In this document: one piece after another, positions 24,413 through 34,034 of the stretch
Numbering within the stretch: the first letter of the stretch is position 1
How the letters are laid out: each line of letters begins with the position of its first letter
Origin: Minwuia sp.
GTDB taxonomy: Bacteria; Pseudomonadota; Alphaproteobacteria; Minwuiales; Minwuiaceae
Assembly: GCA_029210175.1 (NCBI GenBank)
Contig: JARGPL010000015.1
Location: forward strand, 1 to 64,000
Length of the DNA: 64,000 bases
Reading direction: 5' to 3'
Program-made: the position numbers and the translations under genes
Notes under the pieces: model-generated
Database searches by the model: none
Told to the model about the DNA's origin: nothing
The model's input: only the letters and a program-made list of their open reading frames with translations

Positions 24413-27400
24413 ATGCTGCTGAAATGGCCGAAGTCTGCACCCGAATCCGATGCTGCACCTGACAGCAACCGTTCTGCGCTGACGGTTCAGTCGCTTGATC
24501 GTTTGCGTCGGGGCACGGCAACGGTGCTGGTGGCGCTGACGCTTGGCTGGCTTGCGATTGTTCTCATCTGGTTCGCTCAGTCCGTTGGTCTTGCTGCGGC
24601 TGGCCTGATGTTGCCGCATGAACTGGCGACAGTGGTTCTCGCCGCCTTTGTCCCGCCGGCATTCATCTGGCTGGCAGGATTCTGGTACTGGCGCAGCGTC
24701 GATTCCGGTCACAGCCGCTCCGCCCTGCAGGAAATCCTCAAGGACATGAGCTTTCCCGACCCGGAGGCAGAGGCACGCCTGAACGCGATGGCGCTGTCTC
24801 TGCGGCGGCTCAGTCAGGCGCTCGAAAGCGAGACAACCAATGCGCTGGCGCGGGTCGATCGGCTGGACGAGCGGATCGGCAAGGGGACTGAAGCGTTGTC
24901 GGCTGCAGCGCAGCGGTCTGCCGAGCAGTCGGATGAACTGGGCCAGACAATCACCACGCGGGCAGAGGATCAAAGACGCCTGCTTGCAGAAGTTCGCGCG
25001 CTTGATGCGGAGGTCAGGGATCTCGGTGACAGGCAGGGCACGGCGCTGGGACAGGCGGTCGCTGACGCTGGCCGTCGCACGGCCGAGATCGAGGCATCGC
25101 TGCGTACGCAGCTGGTTGCCGCCGACGATATGGTGGAGCAGGTGGCGAAGCGCGCCGGTCAGATCAACACGATGCTCGAACAGCCGATGGCGCGCCTGCG
25201 GGAAGAGGCCGACAGCACCGTCAGGCGGGTTTCCGGCGTCAGTCAGGACCTGCGCAACCGCATGGAATCCCTGTCACAGGTCATTGCCCGTACCATGGAC
25301 CAGTCGGAGGGACTGCGCGAAGGCATGGACGGCCAGATTGCCCGCCTGAACGACAGCCTCGGTTCGGTGCAGGCGACGATGGCAAGCGTCATCGCCGACA
25401 GCCGCAGCGAACTGGCGCTGCTGGATGAAGGGACCGCGAAAAGTGCGGACCGCGCCGCCGCCAGTGTCGCGGCTGTCACCGCCCGTAATGCAGCGCTGGC
25501 CAAGTTGCTTGATGATATCGGTATTGCGACGGCGGAGGCCGAGCAGGCGCTGCAGGCCACCGCAGACAATACCTGGCTGGCGACCCAGCGCTTTGCGGCA
25601 GAAGTCGAGGTGCTGGACGAAAAGGGCAGGGATGCGAGCAGCCGGACCGATGATCTTGCCCAACGCATGGAGACGCTGACCGGCAGCCTGGTCCGGATCG
25701 ACGAAAGGCTGGCCGCGACGTCCAGCCGACTGACCACATCGCGCGATGAGCTGGAAGCGAGTGTGTCGGAGATGCAGGGCACCACCGTACAGCTGATCGA
25801 CAGTGTCGAGGAACGACTGAAGGCTGCGGCTTCCATGGCTGTCGCCTCTTCGGAACGGTCCGAAGAACGCGTGCTTGCGGTGGCGGATCGGCTGAAAACC
25901 TCCATCGGGGAGCTTTCGGACTATATCGGCAAGGTCGAAACCCGGGCATTTGCCGCTGCCGGACGCGGTGATGCACAGGTGGAGGCGCTGGGTGCGCGGG
26001 CTGTCGAACTGTCGGAGATCGTTGCATCCATCGACAGCGCGGTCGCACAGGGCGGCATTTCCCTCGGCGCTGTCGTCGGCCGCACGGAGACGGCGCTGCA
26101 GTCGGTGCGCAGCGGGCTGGAGGACGTCGGTTCTGCGCTGGAAGACATGGACCTGCGTGCCGGACGCAGTGTGACGCTGCTGCAGGAGCGGGAGGAGGCG
26201 ATCAGCGTCGCTGGCGCGCATGTGCTGGATGGCATGGAGCGGATGGACCGCGCCTTCGCCCTCCGTTCCGATGCGCTGGAACGCCTCGGCCTGCGGGTCA
26301 GCTCAGTGGTGGAACGTGCCGAGACGGATGTCACCGCACGTGTGGAAGGTGCAGCGACCCTGCTGGAGAAGATGGCAGCCGATTCATCTCTCGTCGTCGG
26401 GCGGACGGCTGAGGCCGTGCGCGACTTGCTTGCTGACATGGAAGGCCGGACGGAGCGGATCGGCGCCCGCGTCGGCAGCGTCAATGAGGCGACCGCGGAG
26501 ACCACGGCACAGGTCGATGAACGCGTCGCCGAACTCAGCCTGCTGCTGAAGGATATAGAGCGCGCGGTGGCGGACACCGGGACGCAGATCACCGACGTGG
26601 ACGCGCAGGCCAGGGGTGTCGTGGCCGGACTGACCGAAGGCGTCGGATCGCTCTCAGATGCCGCGCAGCGGATGGATGAGCACGCCCTGGGTGCCGAGCA
26701 GCGCCTGCTTGGTCTGTCCAGCGTGATGGAAGCCCGGACCGAGACCCTGTCTGATCTTGTCGACCGTCTGGCGCAGGCGGCGTCGAGTGCGGATGGCGAT
26801 GTGCGGGCCCGGTTGGAAGGTCTGGCCGGTGACCTGGAACAGGCCATGGCGCAGACGCGCCAGGTCACCCTGTCACTGGGCAACGAAGTCACCCGGCTTG
26901 ATACCGCTGGTGCGGAGGTCGCAGGCCGGATCGATGTTTCCATCGCCAATGTCGATGAACGCCTGGCGGAGGCAGCCCAGGCTGCGGATGCGGCCGCCGG
27001 ACGGATGTCGGAAAAGACGGCGGAAATTGCCCTGATGGTGGGCGACCTTGGTGCAGCTGCTCAACAGGCTGACACCGGCATGACCGACATGCGCAATGGC
27101 CTTGCCAATGTCGTCGCGGAAGCCAATGAAGCGACCGGGAGCCTGATCGGAGAACTGCGCGCGCTGGGTGAGGCGACGCTGCGGAGTACAGACGGGCTGC
27201 ATCGGAGTGCAACTGCCGTTTCGGCACGCAATGCCGCCCTGGTGGAGAGCTTCAGCGCGGCAACCGAGGCGCTGGGCAAGGACGGGGGACGGATTGGTGA
27301 CCTGATCGATGCCCTGCGGGATGCTGTCGGTGGAGCCGAGGCCGAGATTGCGCCCGGGCTGGAACGCATGGCGGGCCGCGTGCGTGATTCCAGCGAACTG

Positions 27401-29143
27401 GCACGGATGATGGTCGAGGCACTTGAGGCTGGTAGCGGTGCCATGACGGCAGAGGCGGAAGGAATTCGCGCACGCCTGGTGGCCCTGACGGAGGATCTCG
27501 ACACGCGGGTGCGGGGCCTCGACACCGCTGCTGACGCGGTAACCACGCGGATCATCGGAGCCGCCGGAGAGATCGAGCTGCGTGCCGAATCGCTGGGGGC
27601 CGTCGGCAAGCGCATCGGGGATGAAACGCTCGGTCAGGCGGAAGCCCTGGCGGACCGCATCGGCGCGCTGGCCAGCCGGGTCGATGAGAGCGAAGGCCGA
27701 ATGAGCACGTCCGGGCAACGCATCGAGGAGGCGAGCAACCGCAGTACGGCCGCCGCCCGCTCGGCCACGACAGCCATCGCAGAGGCGGTCTCTGCCATCG
27801 ATGCGGGGCTGGAACGCACCGGGGACATGGAACTGGCCGCCGGTCGTCTGGCCGGTGCCGCTGAGGATGCTCAGTCACGCATGGGCACAGCGGCAGAAGA
27901 AAGCATGCAGCTTGCCCGCGACCTGACCGAGGCCAGCACAGCCCTGACCGACCAGACCCGCAGCCTTGTAGAAGCCGCAGCGGGCGGGGCGTCCCGACTG
28001 GCCACCGCGCTTGCCAATGCGCGACAGGAAACCGCGCGCTTCACTGAATCCGAAACCCGTGCCCGTGCAGAGGTCGAAGAGGTGGTCGATGCCCTGAATG
28101 CGCGCATGACGCTGGTCCAGAGCATGGCAACGACGCTGAGTGCCACGGGTCAGGAGATCGACAGCATGCTGGCGGTGCGGATCGACGCGCTGGCCAAGGC
28201 CTCCGACGCATCGCGCACGGCATCCGACGCGATGACGCGCAGTGTGAGTGATCAGCAGCAACGCCTCGACGACGTGGCCGCTTCGGCGCGACAGCACGCT
28301 GAGGCCATGGCGGAGAATGTCGGTGCCACGATCACTCGCCTGCAAACCGAAGCGCAGGCACTGGATGAACTTCTGGATACGGCAGGGCTGACCGGCAAGG
28401 GGGCCGTGGATGCCGTCGCGGGTTCCGTCACACGATTGCAGGAAATGCTGGACGCAACACGGGCCACTGTCGCCCGATCAGGCGAGCAGGCTGAAACATC
28501 GACCGACGCGCTGGCCCGGCAACGGGCAGCGTTCGCCGAGACCGTGGCGGAGGCCCGCACGGCCCTGACGGCGGTTGAACGCGACCTGGGTACCCAGGCC
28601 AGCGCACTGGCTTCGGCCTCCAAGGCCGCGACCATGCAATCGGGGCTGGCTGCCCGGGCGTTCGAGGTTCAGGTGGGGCAGTTGCAGAAGGCGTCCAAGG
28701 GGGCGGCACAGGCAGCGGTGGAACTGCGTGACCGGACGACCGAGAACCGCGACAAGCGGTTCCTGCAGTCGGCAGCATTTGTCGCTGAGGGTCTGAATTC
28801 CCTGTCGCTGGACCTGCATCGGTTGCTCGACAGGGATGCGACGGAGGCCGAATGGCGCAAGTTCTATCGCGGCGACCGGGGGTTCTTTGCCCGACGGCTG
28901 GTGGCCCGCAGCGAGGCGAAGCGGATCGCGGCGCTCTATCGCGACGGCGATGATTTCCGTCGCTTCGTGGACCTGTATCTGAACGAGTTCGATTCGCTGA
29001 TGCTGAATGTGGAGCGCGCGGATCAGGAGGGGATGCTGAGTGCGGTGTTCCTGAGTGCCGATGTGGGCAAGCTCTACCTGCTGCTCTGCGAGGCGCTGGA
29101 TCGTGACCCTGGGGGGAAGCGCCTGTTTGGCAAAGCCAGCTGA
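24413..29143 (+). CDS. Giant two-TM coiled-coil protein, TipN-like architecture
   Basis: A 1576-residue protein. Two membrane helices lie near the N-terminus (about 35-57 and 68-93). They are followed by about 1300 residues of Ala/Glu/Arg/Thr-rich, heptad-like sequence with almost no Pro, Trp or Cys, which should form very long coiled coils. The last 130 residues are different and globular-looking (LSLDLHRLLDRDATEAEW, FYRGDRGFFARRL, FVDLYLNEFDSLM). Two N-terminal TMs, a long coiled coil and a W-x-x-Y-x-x-GDR-x-x-F-x-RR end resemble the alphaproteobacterial polarity factor TipN, although this one is much longer than the roughly 890-residue Caulobacter protein. Homology is my inference, not demonstrated. 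It sits 44 bp after a hybrid kinase gene. Confidence 0.8.
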   Translation: MLLKWPKSAPESDAAPDSNRSALTVQSLDRLRRGTATVLVALTLGWLAIVLIWFAQSVGLAAAGLMLPHELATVVLAAFVPPAFIWLAGFWYWRSVDSGHSRSALQEILKDMSFPDPEAEARLNAMALSLRRLSQALESETTNALARVDRLDERIGKGTEALSAAAQRSAEQSDELGQTITTRAEDQRRLLAEVRALDAEVRDLGDRQGTALGQAVADAGRRTAEIEASLRTQLVAADDMVEQVAKRAGQINTMLEQPMARLREEADSTVRRVSGVSQDLRNRMESLSQVIARTMDQSEGLREGMDGQIARLNDSLGSVQATMASVIADSRSELALLDEGTAKSADRAAASVAAVTARNAALAKLLDDIGIATAEAEQALQATADNTWLATQRFAAEVEVLDEKGRDASSRTDDLAQRMETLTGSLVRIDERLAATSSRLTTSRDELEASVSEMQGTTVQLIDSVEERLKAAASMAVASSERSEERVLAVADRLKTSIGELSDYIGKVETRAFAAAGRGDAQVEALGARAVELSEIVASIDSAVAQGGISLGAVVGRTETALQSVRSGLEDVGSALEDMDLRAGRSVTLLQEREEAISVAGAHVLDGMERMDRAFALRSDALERLGLRVSSVVERAETDVTARVEGAATLLEKMAADSSLVVGRTAEAVRDLLADMEGRTERIGARVGSVNEATAETTAQVDERVAELSLLLKDIERAVADTGTQITDVDAQARGVVAGLTEGVGSLSDAAQRMDEHALGAEQRLLGLSSVMEARTETLSDLVDRLAQAASSADGDVRARLEGLAGDLEQAMAQTRQVTLSLGNEVTRLDTAGAEVAGRIDVSIANVDERLAEAAQAADAAAGRMSEKTAEIALMVGDLGAAAQQADTGMTDMRNGLANVVAEANEATGSLIGELRALGEATLRSTDGLHRSATAVSARNAALVESFSAATEALGKDGGRIGDLIDALRDAVGGAEAEIAPGLERMAGRVRDSSELARMMVEALEAGSGAMTAEAEGIRARLVALTEDLDTRVRGLDTAADAVTTRIIGAAGEIELRAESLGAVGKRIGDETLGQAEALADRIGALASRVDESEGRMSTSGQRIEEASNRSTAAARSATTAIAEAVSAIDAGLERTGDMELAAGRLAGAAEDAQSRMGTAAEESMQLARDLTEASTALTDQTRSLVEAAAGGASRLATALANARQETARFTESETRARAEVEEVVDALNARMTLVQSMATTLSATGQEIDSMLAVRIDALAKASDASRTASDAMTRSVSDQQQRLDDVAASARQHAEAMAENVGATITRLQTEAQALDELLDTAGLTGKGAVDAVAGSVTRLQEMLDATRATVARSGEQAETSTDALARQRAAFAETVAEARTALTAVERDLGTQASALASASKAATMQSGLAARAFEVQVGQLQKASKGAAQAAVELRDRTTENRDKRFLQSAAFVAEGLNSLSLDLHRLLDRDATEAEWRKFYRGDRGFFARRLVARSEAKRIAALYRDGDDFRRFVDLYLNEFDSLMLNVERADQEGMLSAVFLSADVGKLYLLLCEALDRDPGGKRLFGKAS

Positions 29144-29227
29144 CGTGGCCAGGCGGCGTCAGCCCCTTGATCGGCAGCGCATCTGTCTGGCATCCACTTC
29201 GGTGAACATAAGGGGAGGGGGGGCGCC

Positions 29228-30394
29228 ATGAAGGACGGTAACGGAATTCTGGCCGAGTATGGCGTGACGGTCTTCGAGGTGATGAGCCGCCTGGCGATGG
29301 AACATGGCTCCATCAACCTGGGGCAGGGCTTTCCCGACGACAATGGCCCGGCGGACGTGCGCGCCGTCGCCGCTGCGGCGCTGGAGGATCAGCCCAACCA
29401 GTATCCGCCGATGATGGGGGTGCCGGACCTGCGACAGGCCGTGGCGGCCCACGCAAACCGGTTCTATGGCCTGGATGTGGACTGGCAGACCGAAACCATG
29501 GTGACGTCCGGGGCGACCGAGTCGCTGGCTGCCTGTTTCCTGGCGCTGATCGAACCGGGGGATGAGGTTGTCTGCTTCGAGCCGTTGTACGACTGCTATC
29601 TGCCGATGATCCGCCGCGCAGGCGGAATCCCGAAGCTGGTGCGCCTCGACCCGCCGAACTGGACCCTGCCGGAAGAGCGCCTGCGTGCGGCGTTCAGCGA
29701 AAAGACCAAGTTCGTGCTGCTGAACAATCCGCTGAACCCGGCCGCGAAGGCCTTCAGCCGTGCCGAACTGCAGGTGATTGCCGACCTGGTGCTGGAACAT
29801 GATGCTTACGCGGTCTGCGATGAAGTCTATGAGCACATCGTGTTCGATGGCCTGCCGCACGTGCCGCTGATCACCTTTCCGGGCATGCGTGACCGCGCGA
29901 TCAAGATCGGATCTGCGGGCAAGACGTTCTCCCTCACCGGCTGGAAGGTGGGATACATGACCGCCTGTCCTGCACTGATGCAGCGCGTGGCGAAGGCGCA
30001 CCAGTTCCTGACCTTCACCACGCCCCCCAACCTGCAGCGCGCCGTCGCGTTCGGCCTGTCCAAGGACGGCGCCTATTTCAGCGGTCTGGGCGACGCCATG
30101 CAGACCAAGCGGGACCGCCTGCGCGATGGTCTCGACAGCATCGGCTTCGCGTCGGCCCCGTGTCAGGGCACATATTTCCTGAACGCCGATATCCGGTCGC
30201 TTGGCTTCACCGGCAGTGACGTACAGTTCTGTCAGGAGATCACCCTGAACGCGGGCGTCACCACCCTGCCGGTCAGCGCGTTCTACGCGTCAGAAGGTGC
30301 CCGTACCGACTTCGTCCGCTTCTGCTTCTCCAAGCAGGACGCAATCCTGGATGGCGCGGTGGAGAAGCTGGGGGCATGGGTGGGGGGCAGATAG
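29228..30394 (+). CDS. Class I/II PLP-dependent aminotransferase
   Basis: A 388-residue fold-type I aminotransferase. INLGQGFPDDNGP near the start, NQYPPMMGVPDLR, TSGATESLAACF and the Schiff-base Lys232 in SAGKTFSLTGWKVG are all in place. Similar sequences include methionine/glutamine and kynurenine aminotransferases and succinyl-DAP aminotransferase-like proteins, so the donor and acceptor are open. A strong AAGGGGAGGG site precedes the ATG. It ends three bases from the stop of the convergent gentisate dioxygenase gene, so there is no terminator between them. Confidence 0.9.
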   Translation: MKDGNGILAEYGVTVFEVMSRLAMEHGSINLGQGFPDDNGPADVRAVAAAALEDQPNQYPPMMGVPDLRQAVAAHANRFYGLDVDWQTETMVTSGATESLAACFLALIEPGDEVVCFEPLYDCYLPMIRRAGGIPKLVRLDPPNWTLPEERLRAAFSEKTKFVLLNNPLNPAAKAFSRAELQVIADLVLEHDAYAVCDEVYEHIVFDGLPHVPLITFPGMRDRAIKIGSAGKTFSLTGWKVGYMTACPALMQRVAKAHQFLTFTTPPNLQRAVAFGLSKDGAYFSGLGDAMQTKRDRLRDGLDSIGFASAPCQGTYFLNADIRSLGFTGSDVQFCQEITLNAGVTTLPVSAFYASEGARTDFVRFCFSKQDAILDGAVEKLGAWVGGR

Positions 30395-30397
30395 CGC

Positions 30398-31438
30398 TCA
30401 TCCGTTACCCCGTTGTTCCCGCCAGAGGTCGAGTTTTTCCTGGACGGGGCGGTCGGAGAAGCTGAACAGGACGGCATCCTCTGACGCTTCCAGACTGTAC
30501 CAGGCCCAGGACGGCACGACGAAGTGATCACGCGGGCCGAAGCTGAAGACCTGATCGGCAATGGTGACCTTGCCAATGCCCTCCACCACCGAAAACACCA
30601 TCGCATCGGTGGCGCGATAGGGGATGCCGCTGAACCCGGCGGGCAGCAGCTGCATGAACGTCGCCATGGTCGGGATGGCGTGATCGCCATTGGTCGGGTT
30701 CACATAACGCAGTTTCAACCCCTGGGCCGGGTCCCATCCCTCCGTTCGGCGCATTGTTTCCAGGGCGTCACGCGTGCGGCTGTAGGGATAGCTGAACACC
30801 GGTGACGTATGGGTCAGTGCGCTATAGCCGTCGGGCAGCATGCCCTGGCCGTAGCGGGCCAGCGAATCGCCCACGGGCCGGGCGATGGGCTGGCGGTCCT
30901 CGCCCCACTTTTCGACAAAGCTGGCATCGAACATGGTGATGATCGGAATATCCAGACCGTCGAGCCAGACCATCGGTTCGCTGGATTCATTGCCATGGTC
31001 ATGCCAGGTCCAGCTGGGAGTGATGACGAAGTCGCCGGGGCGCATCAGGGTCTTTTCACCATCCACCGCCGTGTAGGCGCCGTCGCCTTCCACCACGAAC
31101 CGCAGCGCCGATTGCGTGTGGCGGTGTGCGGGGGCCACTTCCCCCGGCAGGATAAGCTGCAGCCCGGCATAGAGCGACGTGGTGATCCGCGCCTTCCCCG
31201 GCATCCCCGGGTTTTCCAGGATCAGCACCCGCCGCTCCGCCTCCTTCGCGGTGATCAGATCGCCGGACGTCATGATGTGGGGCCGCACATCGCGGTAACG
31301 CCAGAGCGCTGGCCGTACCGGACTCTTCGGCTCCTTCGTGATCAGGTCATGCAGGACCTCCCACAAGGGGGCCATGTTGAGGGGACGGATTTCATCGTAG
31401 AATCCTTCGCGCCGTTGCTGTTGCGTCTGATCCGTCAT
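30398..31438 (-). CDS. Gentisate 1,2-dioxygenase
   Basis: A 346-residue bicupin. The Fe(II)-binding residues of the first cupin are His105, His107 (PAHRHTQSALRF) and His146 (WTWHDHGN), matching positions known from characterised gentisate dioxygenases. The second cupin (residues about 260-330) lacks these histidines, as usual. It opens gentisate to maleylpyruvate, so the cell probably degrades aromatics through gentisate. No maleylpyruvate isomerase or fumarylpyruvate hydrolase gene is adjacent. GGGGAGAGAG lies before the start. It is divergent from a pair of membrane-protein genes across about 140 bp. Confidence 0.9.
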   Translation of the reverse strand: MTDQTQQQRREGFYDEIRPLNMAPLWEVLHDLITKEPKSPVRPALWRYRDVRPHIMTSGDLITAKEAERRVLILENPGMPGKARITTSLYAGLQLILPGEVAPAHRHTQSALRFVVEGDGAYTAVDGEKTLMRPGDFVITPSWTWHDHGNESSEPMVWLDGLDIPIITMFDASFVEKWGEDRQPIARPVGDSLARYGQGMLPDGYSALTHTSPVFSYPYSRTRDALETMRRTEGWDPAQGLKLRYVNPTNGDHAIPTMATFMQLLPAGFSGIPYRATDAMVFSVVEGIGKVTIADQVFSFGPRDHFVVPSWAWYSLEASEDAVLFSFSDRPVQEKLDLWREQRGNG

Positions 31439-31580
31439 ATCTCTCTCCCCGTCGGCACTGGCCGGGTCGCCTTGCGCGCGCCCCGCCCCGGATTGTCCGG
31501 CATTCGATCTTCGGCCACAATCCGGCCCCGTTGCAACCTGCTGGCTGCGTCAGCGCCCGATATTGAACTGGATCAGACAC

Positions 31581-32372
31581 GTGTCAGTTGTTCGCGATAT
31601 CTCCGCCGGGATGAGCCTGATCTCAAAGGCCCCCAGTGCGTTCTTCGGCATCTGCGTCGTCGGCGCGTTGGTCGAGACCCTGCTGGCCATGGGGGGCTAC
31701 CTGATGCTGGGGCCGTTCGTCATCACGGTGTTCGGCGCCTACATGCTGATCGTGCTGGCGACAGAGGTCTGTCTGGGCGTGACGAAGTTCCGGGCCATCG
31801 ACTGGAAGCCGAAGGCACCGCAACTGCTGTCGACCCTGCTGTCTGGGTTGCTGATCTTCGTCATCTTCATGCTGACGCTGTTCCCGTTCTCGCTGCTGTT
31901 CCTGCTCTATGTCGGTCCACCGCTGCCCGCCGAACCGGCGCAGTCGGCAGATGATGTGGAGGCGATGTTCGGCAATTTCCTCGAACAGCTGCTGGCTGAC
32001 CCGACCAACATCGCGATCATGGTGGCGGGCACGGTCGCCGTGCTGGCCTTTGCCTCATCGCGGTTCGCGATGGTGCCAGTGATCTCCATCGCCTGGCAGC
32101 TTGATTTCGCCGCGGCCCGGAAGCGCCATGCCGAGGGCTTTCTCGGCCTGCGCTGGCGGCTGTTCATGGTCTTCGTCGTGCTGCTCGGCCTGTCCTTCCT
32201 GGTCACGTTCGGCGTCGGTCGCGTGATCGGTGGCCCGGCCGGTCTGCTGATCGGCGGCATGGTGGACTGGACCATCGGCCTTGCCCTGCCCATCGCGGTC
32301 ACCGCAGCAGTTCTCTACGAGACGGCCATGGGGCAGCAGCAGGCCGGGTCAGCGGGCGAACTGCAGGAGTGA
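31581..32372 (+). CDS. Multi-pass membrane protein, paralogue A of a tandem pair
   Basis: A 263-residue protein with about six hydrophobic helices. I do not recognise the family. The GTG at 31581 is chosen because the N-terminus then lines up with the next gene (VVRDISAGMSLISKAPSAFF against SDLRAGLAIIRATWVAVAVF); a TTG at 31563 and an ATG at 31611 are alternatives. The central ASSRFAMVPVISI also matches ISRFALIPVIA in the neighbour. Its stop is 5 bp before the next start, so the two are surely co-translated. It is divergent from gentisate dioxygenase, but sequence gives no transport signature that ties it to aromatic uptake. Confidence 0.7.
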   Translation: MSVVRDISAGMSLISKAPSAFFGICVVGALVETLLAMGGYLMLGPFVITVFGAYMLIVLATEVCLGVTKFRAIDWKPKAPQLLSTLLSGLLIFVIFMLTLFPFSLLFLLYVGPPLPAEPAQSADDVEAMFGNFLEQLLADPTNIAIMVAGTVAVLAFASSRFAMVPVISIAWQLDFAAARKRHAEGFLGLRWRLFMVFVVLLGLSFLVTFGVGRVIGGPAGLLIGGMVDWTIGLALPIAVTAAVLYETAMGQQQAGSAGELQE

Positions 32373-32377
32373 GTATC

Positions 32378-33214
32378 ATGGGTTCAGATCTGCGCGCGGG
32401 TCTGGCGATCATCCGTGCCACATGGGTCGCTGTTGCAGTCTTCGTGCTGTTCGGCACAGGCGTCACGCTTGCCTTCAATGCCTTGTCAGCGAGCTTGTTG
32501 AGCGACGTTTCGCTGGAGTTGCCCCTGGTGCCCGGGTTCTTGTCGGCGCTGATCCTCGATGCTTTGGTTGAGATGATCGTCCCTTATCTGCTCATCCTGT
32601 TCATGATCGAGATCGCGGCCATCGGCGGGGAGCGGCTGGCGGGCAAGGACAGCCGAATGCAGCTGGTGTTCAAACTGAATGTCGCCTGGTCCCTGCTTGT
32701 CGCGGCGATCTTCAGCACCTTGATCATCACATTGCTGGGGTGGTTACTGCAGGCGTTCATGGGCGTGGTCCTGTTGTCCCTGTTCGGCGACACTGCGAAC
32801 CAGGACAGTGGTTCCGTGATTTCGACGCTGGGGCTTATAGGGATAGTGCAGCATTTGCTGATCCTGATCGTCCTGGCATTCGGTATCTCCCGGTTCGCGC
32901 TCATTCCGGTTATCGCGCGACATCATGCGGTCGGCTTCGGCGAAGCATGGCGTCTCCAGACGCACGGTTTCGACAATTACTACGGCAGTGTTCGCAACCG
33001 CTTCTTCAGGGTTTTGCTTGTGCTGCTTGTCATCGAAGCGGTGATTGCCCTTGCGGTGACGTCAGGCATCGGCGACGGGTTCTTTACCAATATCCTGGTG
33101 AGTGCCGTATCCGTGTTCCTCCTGACCGTCTGGGCGGTCGCGATCCTGACATGCATGGTGCGCAGCCAGCCCGAGGCATCAGAGCCGACGAATGAAGATA
33201 CGCAGGACCATTGA
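32378..33214 (+). CDS. Multi-pass membrane protein, paralogue B of a tandem pair
   Basis: A 278-residue protein with about six hydrophobic helices, similar in layout and in the SRFA-x-x-PVI motif to the gene just upstream. CAGGAG overlapping the upstream stop is well placed for the ATG at 32378; a GTG at 32369 is the alternative. The C-terminal tail is short, polar and acidic (SEPTNEDTQDH). No known function. Tandem paralogues of similar length, translated from one message, suggest a hetero-oligomeric membrane complex; this is inferred. Confidence 0.7.
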   Translation: MGSDLRAGLAIIRATWVAVAVFVLFGTGVTLAFNALSASLLSDVSLELPLVPGFLSALILDALVEMIVPYLLILFMIEIAAIGGERLAGKDSRMQLVFKLNVAWSLLVAAIFSTLIITLLGWLLQAFMGVVLLSLFGDTANQDSGSVISTLGLIGIVQHLLILIVLAFGISRFALIPVIARHHAVGFGEAWRLQTHGFDNYYGSVRNRFFRVLLVLLVIEAVIALAVTSGIGDGFFTNILVSAVSVFLLTVWAVAILTCMVRSQPEASEPTNEDTQDH

Positions 33215-33247
33215 GACACCAAAACACCCTGGGGAGGGACATCGACA

Positions 33248-33976
33248 ATGACCGCAGCAACTGATTTCGATGCCGTGATGGCACATCCGGCGGCGCAGGT
33301 CTCGCCGACGACGGAAGACGCGATCGTGTCCCGCCGGTCCGTGCGCGGGTTTCTGCCGGACCCTGTGCCGTTGCCGCTGGTGCGCCATATTCTGGAGGTC
33401 TCGGCGCGGGCACCGTCCGGCACCAACATGCAGCCCTGGGAGGGGCATGTGATGACCGGCGCGAAGCTGAAGCAGCTTTGTGACGCCGTGCGGGACGCCC
33501 ACTTCAACAGCCCAGCGGGGCATGAGAAGGAATACAAGTATTATCCCGATGCCTTCTTCGAACCCTTTCTGGGGCGGCGGCGGAAGGTCGGGCTGGACCT
33601 CTACAAGCTGGCCGGGGTGGCGAAGGGCGATACGGCGCGCATGCGTGAGCAGTCGGGGCGGAATTATCTGTTCTTCGATGCGCCGGTGGGCATGATGTTC
33701 ACCATCGACAACCGGCTGGAAATCGGCAGTTGGCTCGACTACGGCATGTTCCTGCAGAACATCATGACCATTGCCCGGCAGTACGGCCTGCACACCTGCC
33801 CGCAGGCGGCCTGGCCGACGTATCACACGGTGATCAAGGACGTGCTGGGCATTGCCGGGGATCAGACCGTCGTCTGCGGCATCGCGCTGGGGTACGAGGA
33901 CACGGCGTTGGTGGAAAACACCCTGCGGACGGAGCGGGAGCCGGTGGACGGCTTCATGACCTTCCACACCGATTGA
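33248..33976 (+). CDS. Nitroreductase-family FMN oxidoreductase
   Basis: A 242-residue nitroreductase. The FMN-binding signature SRRSVRGFLPDPV (about 28-40), ARAPSGTNMQPWE (about 53-65) and the C-terminal GIALGYED are clear. Such enzymes reduce nitroaromatics, quinones or flavins with NAD(P)H. The internal segment PFLGRRRKVGLDLYKLAGV is typical of the PnbA-like branch. GGGGAGGGAC precedes the ATG. It follows the membrane paralogue pair by 33 bp and could be in their operon. Confidence 0.9.
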   Translation: MTAATDFDAVMAHPAAQVSPTTEDAIVSRRSVRGFLPDPVPLPLVRHILEVSARAPSGTNMQPWEGHVMTGAKLKQLCDAVRDAHFNSPAGHEKEYKYYPDAFFEPFLGRRRKVGLDLYKLAGVAKGDTARMREQSGRNYLFFDAPVGMMFTIDNRLEIGSWLDYGMFLQNIMTIARQYGLHTCPQAAWPTYHTVIKDVLGIAGDQTVVCGIALGYEDTALVENTLRTEREPVDGFMTFHTD

Positions 33977-34034
33977 GTGCGGCAACAGGGTGCGGGGCAG
34001 CGGAGGGCGTCTGATGGCCCTCCGACCGTGCCGG

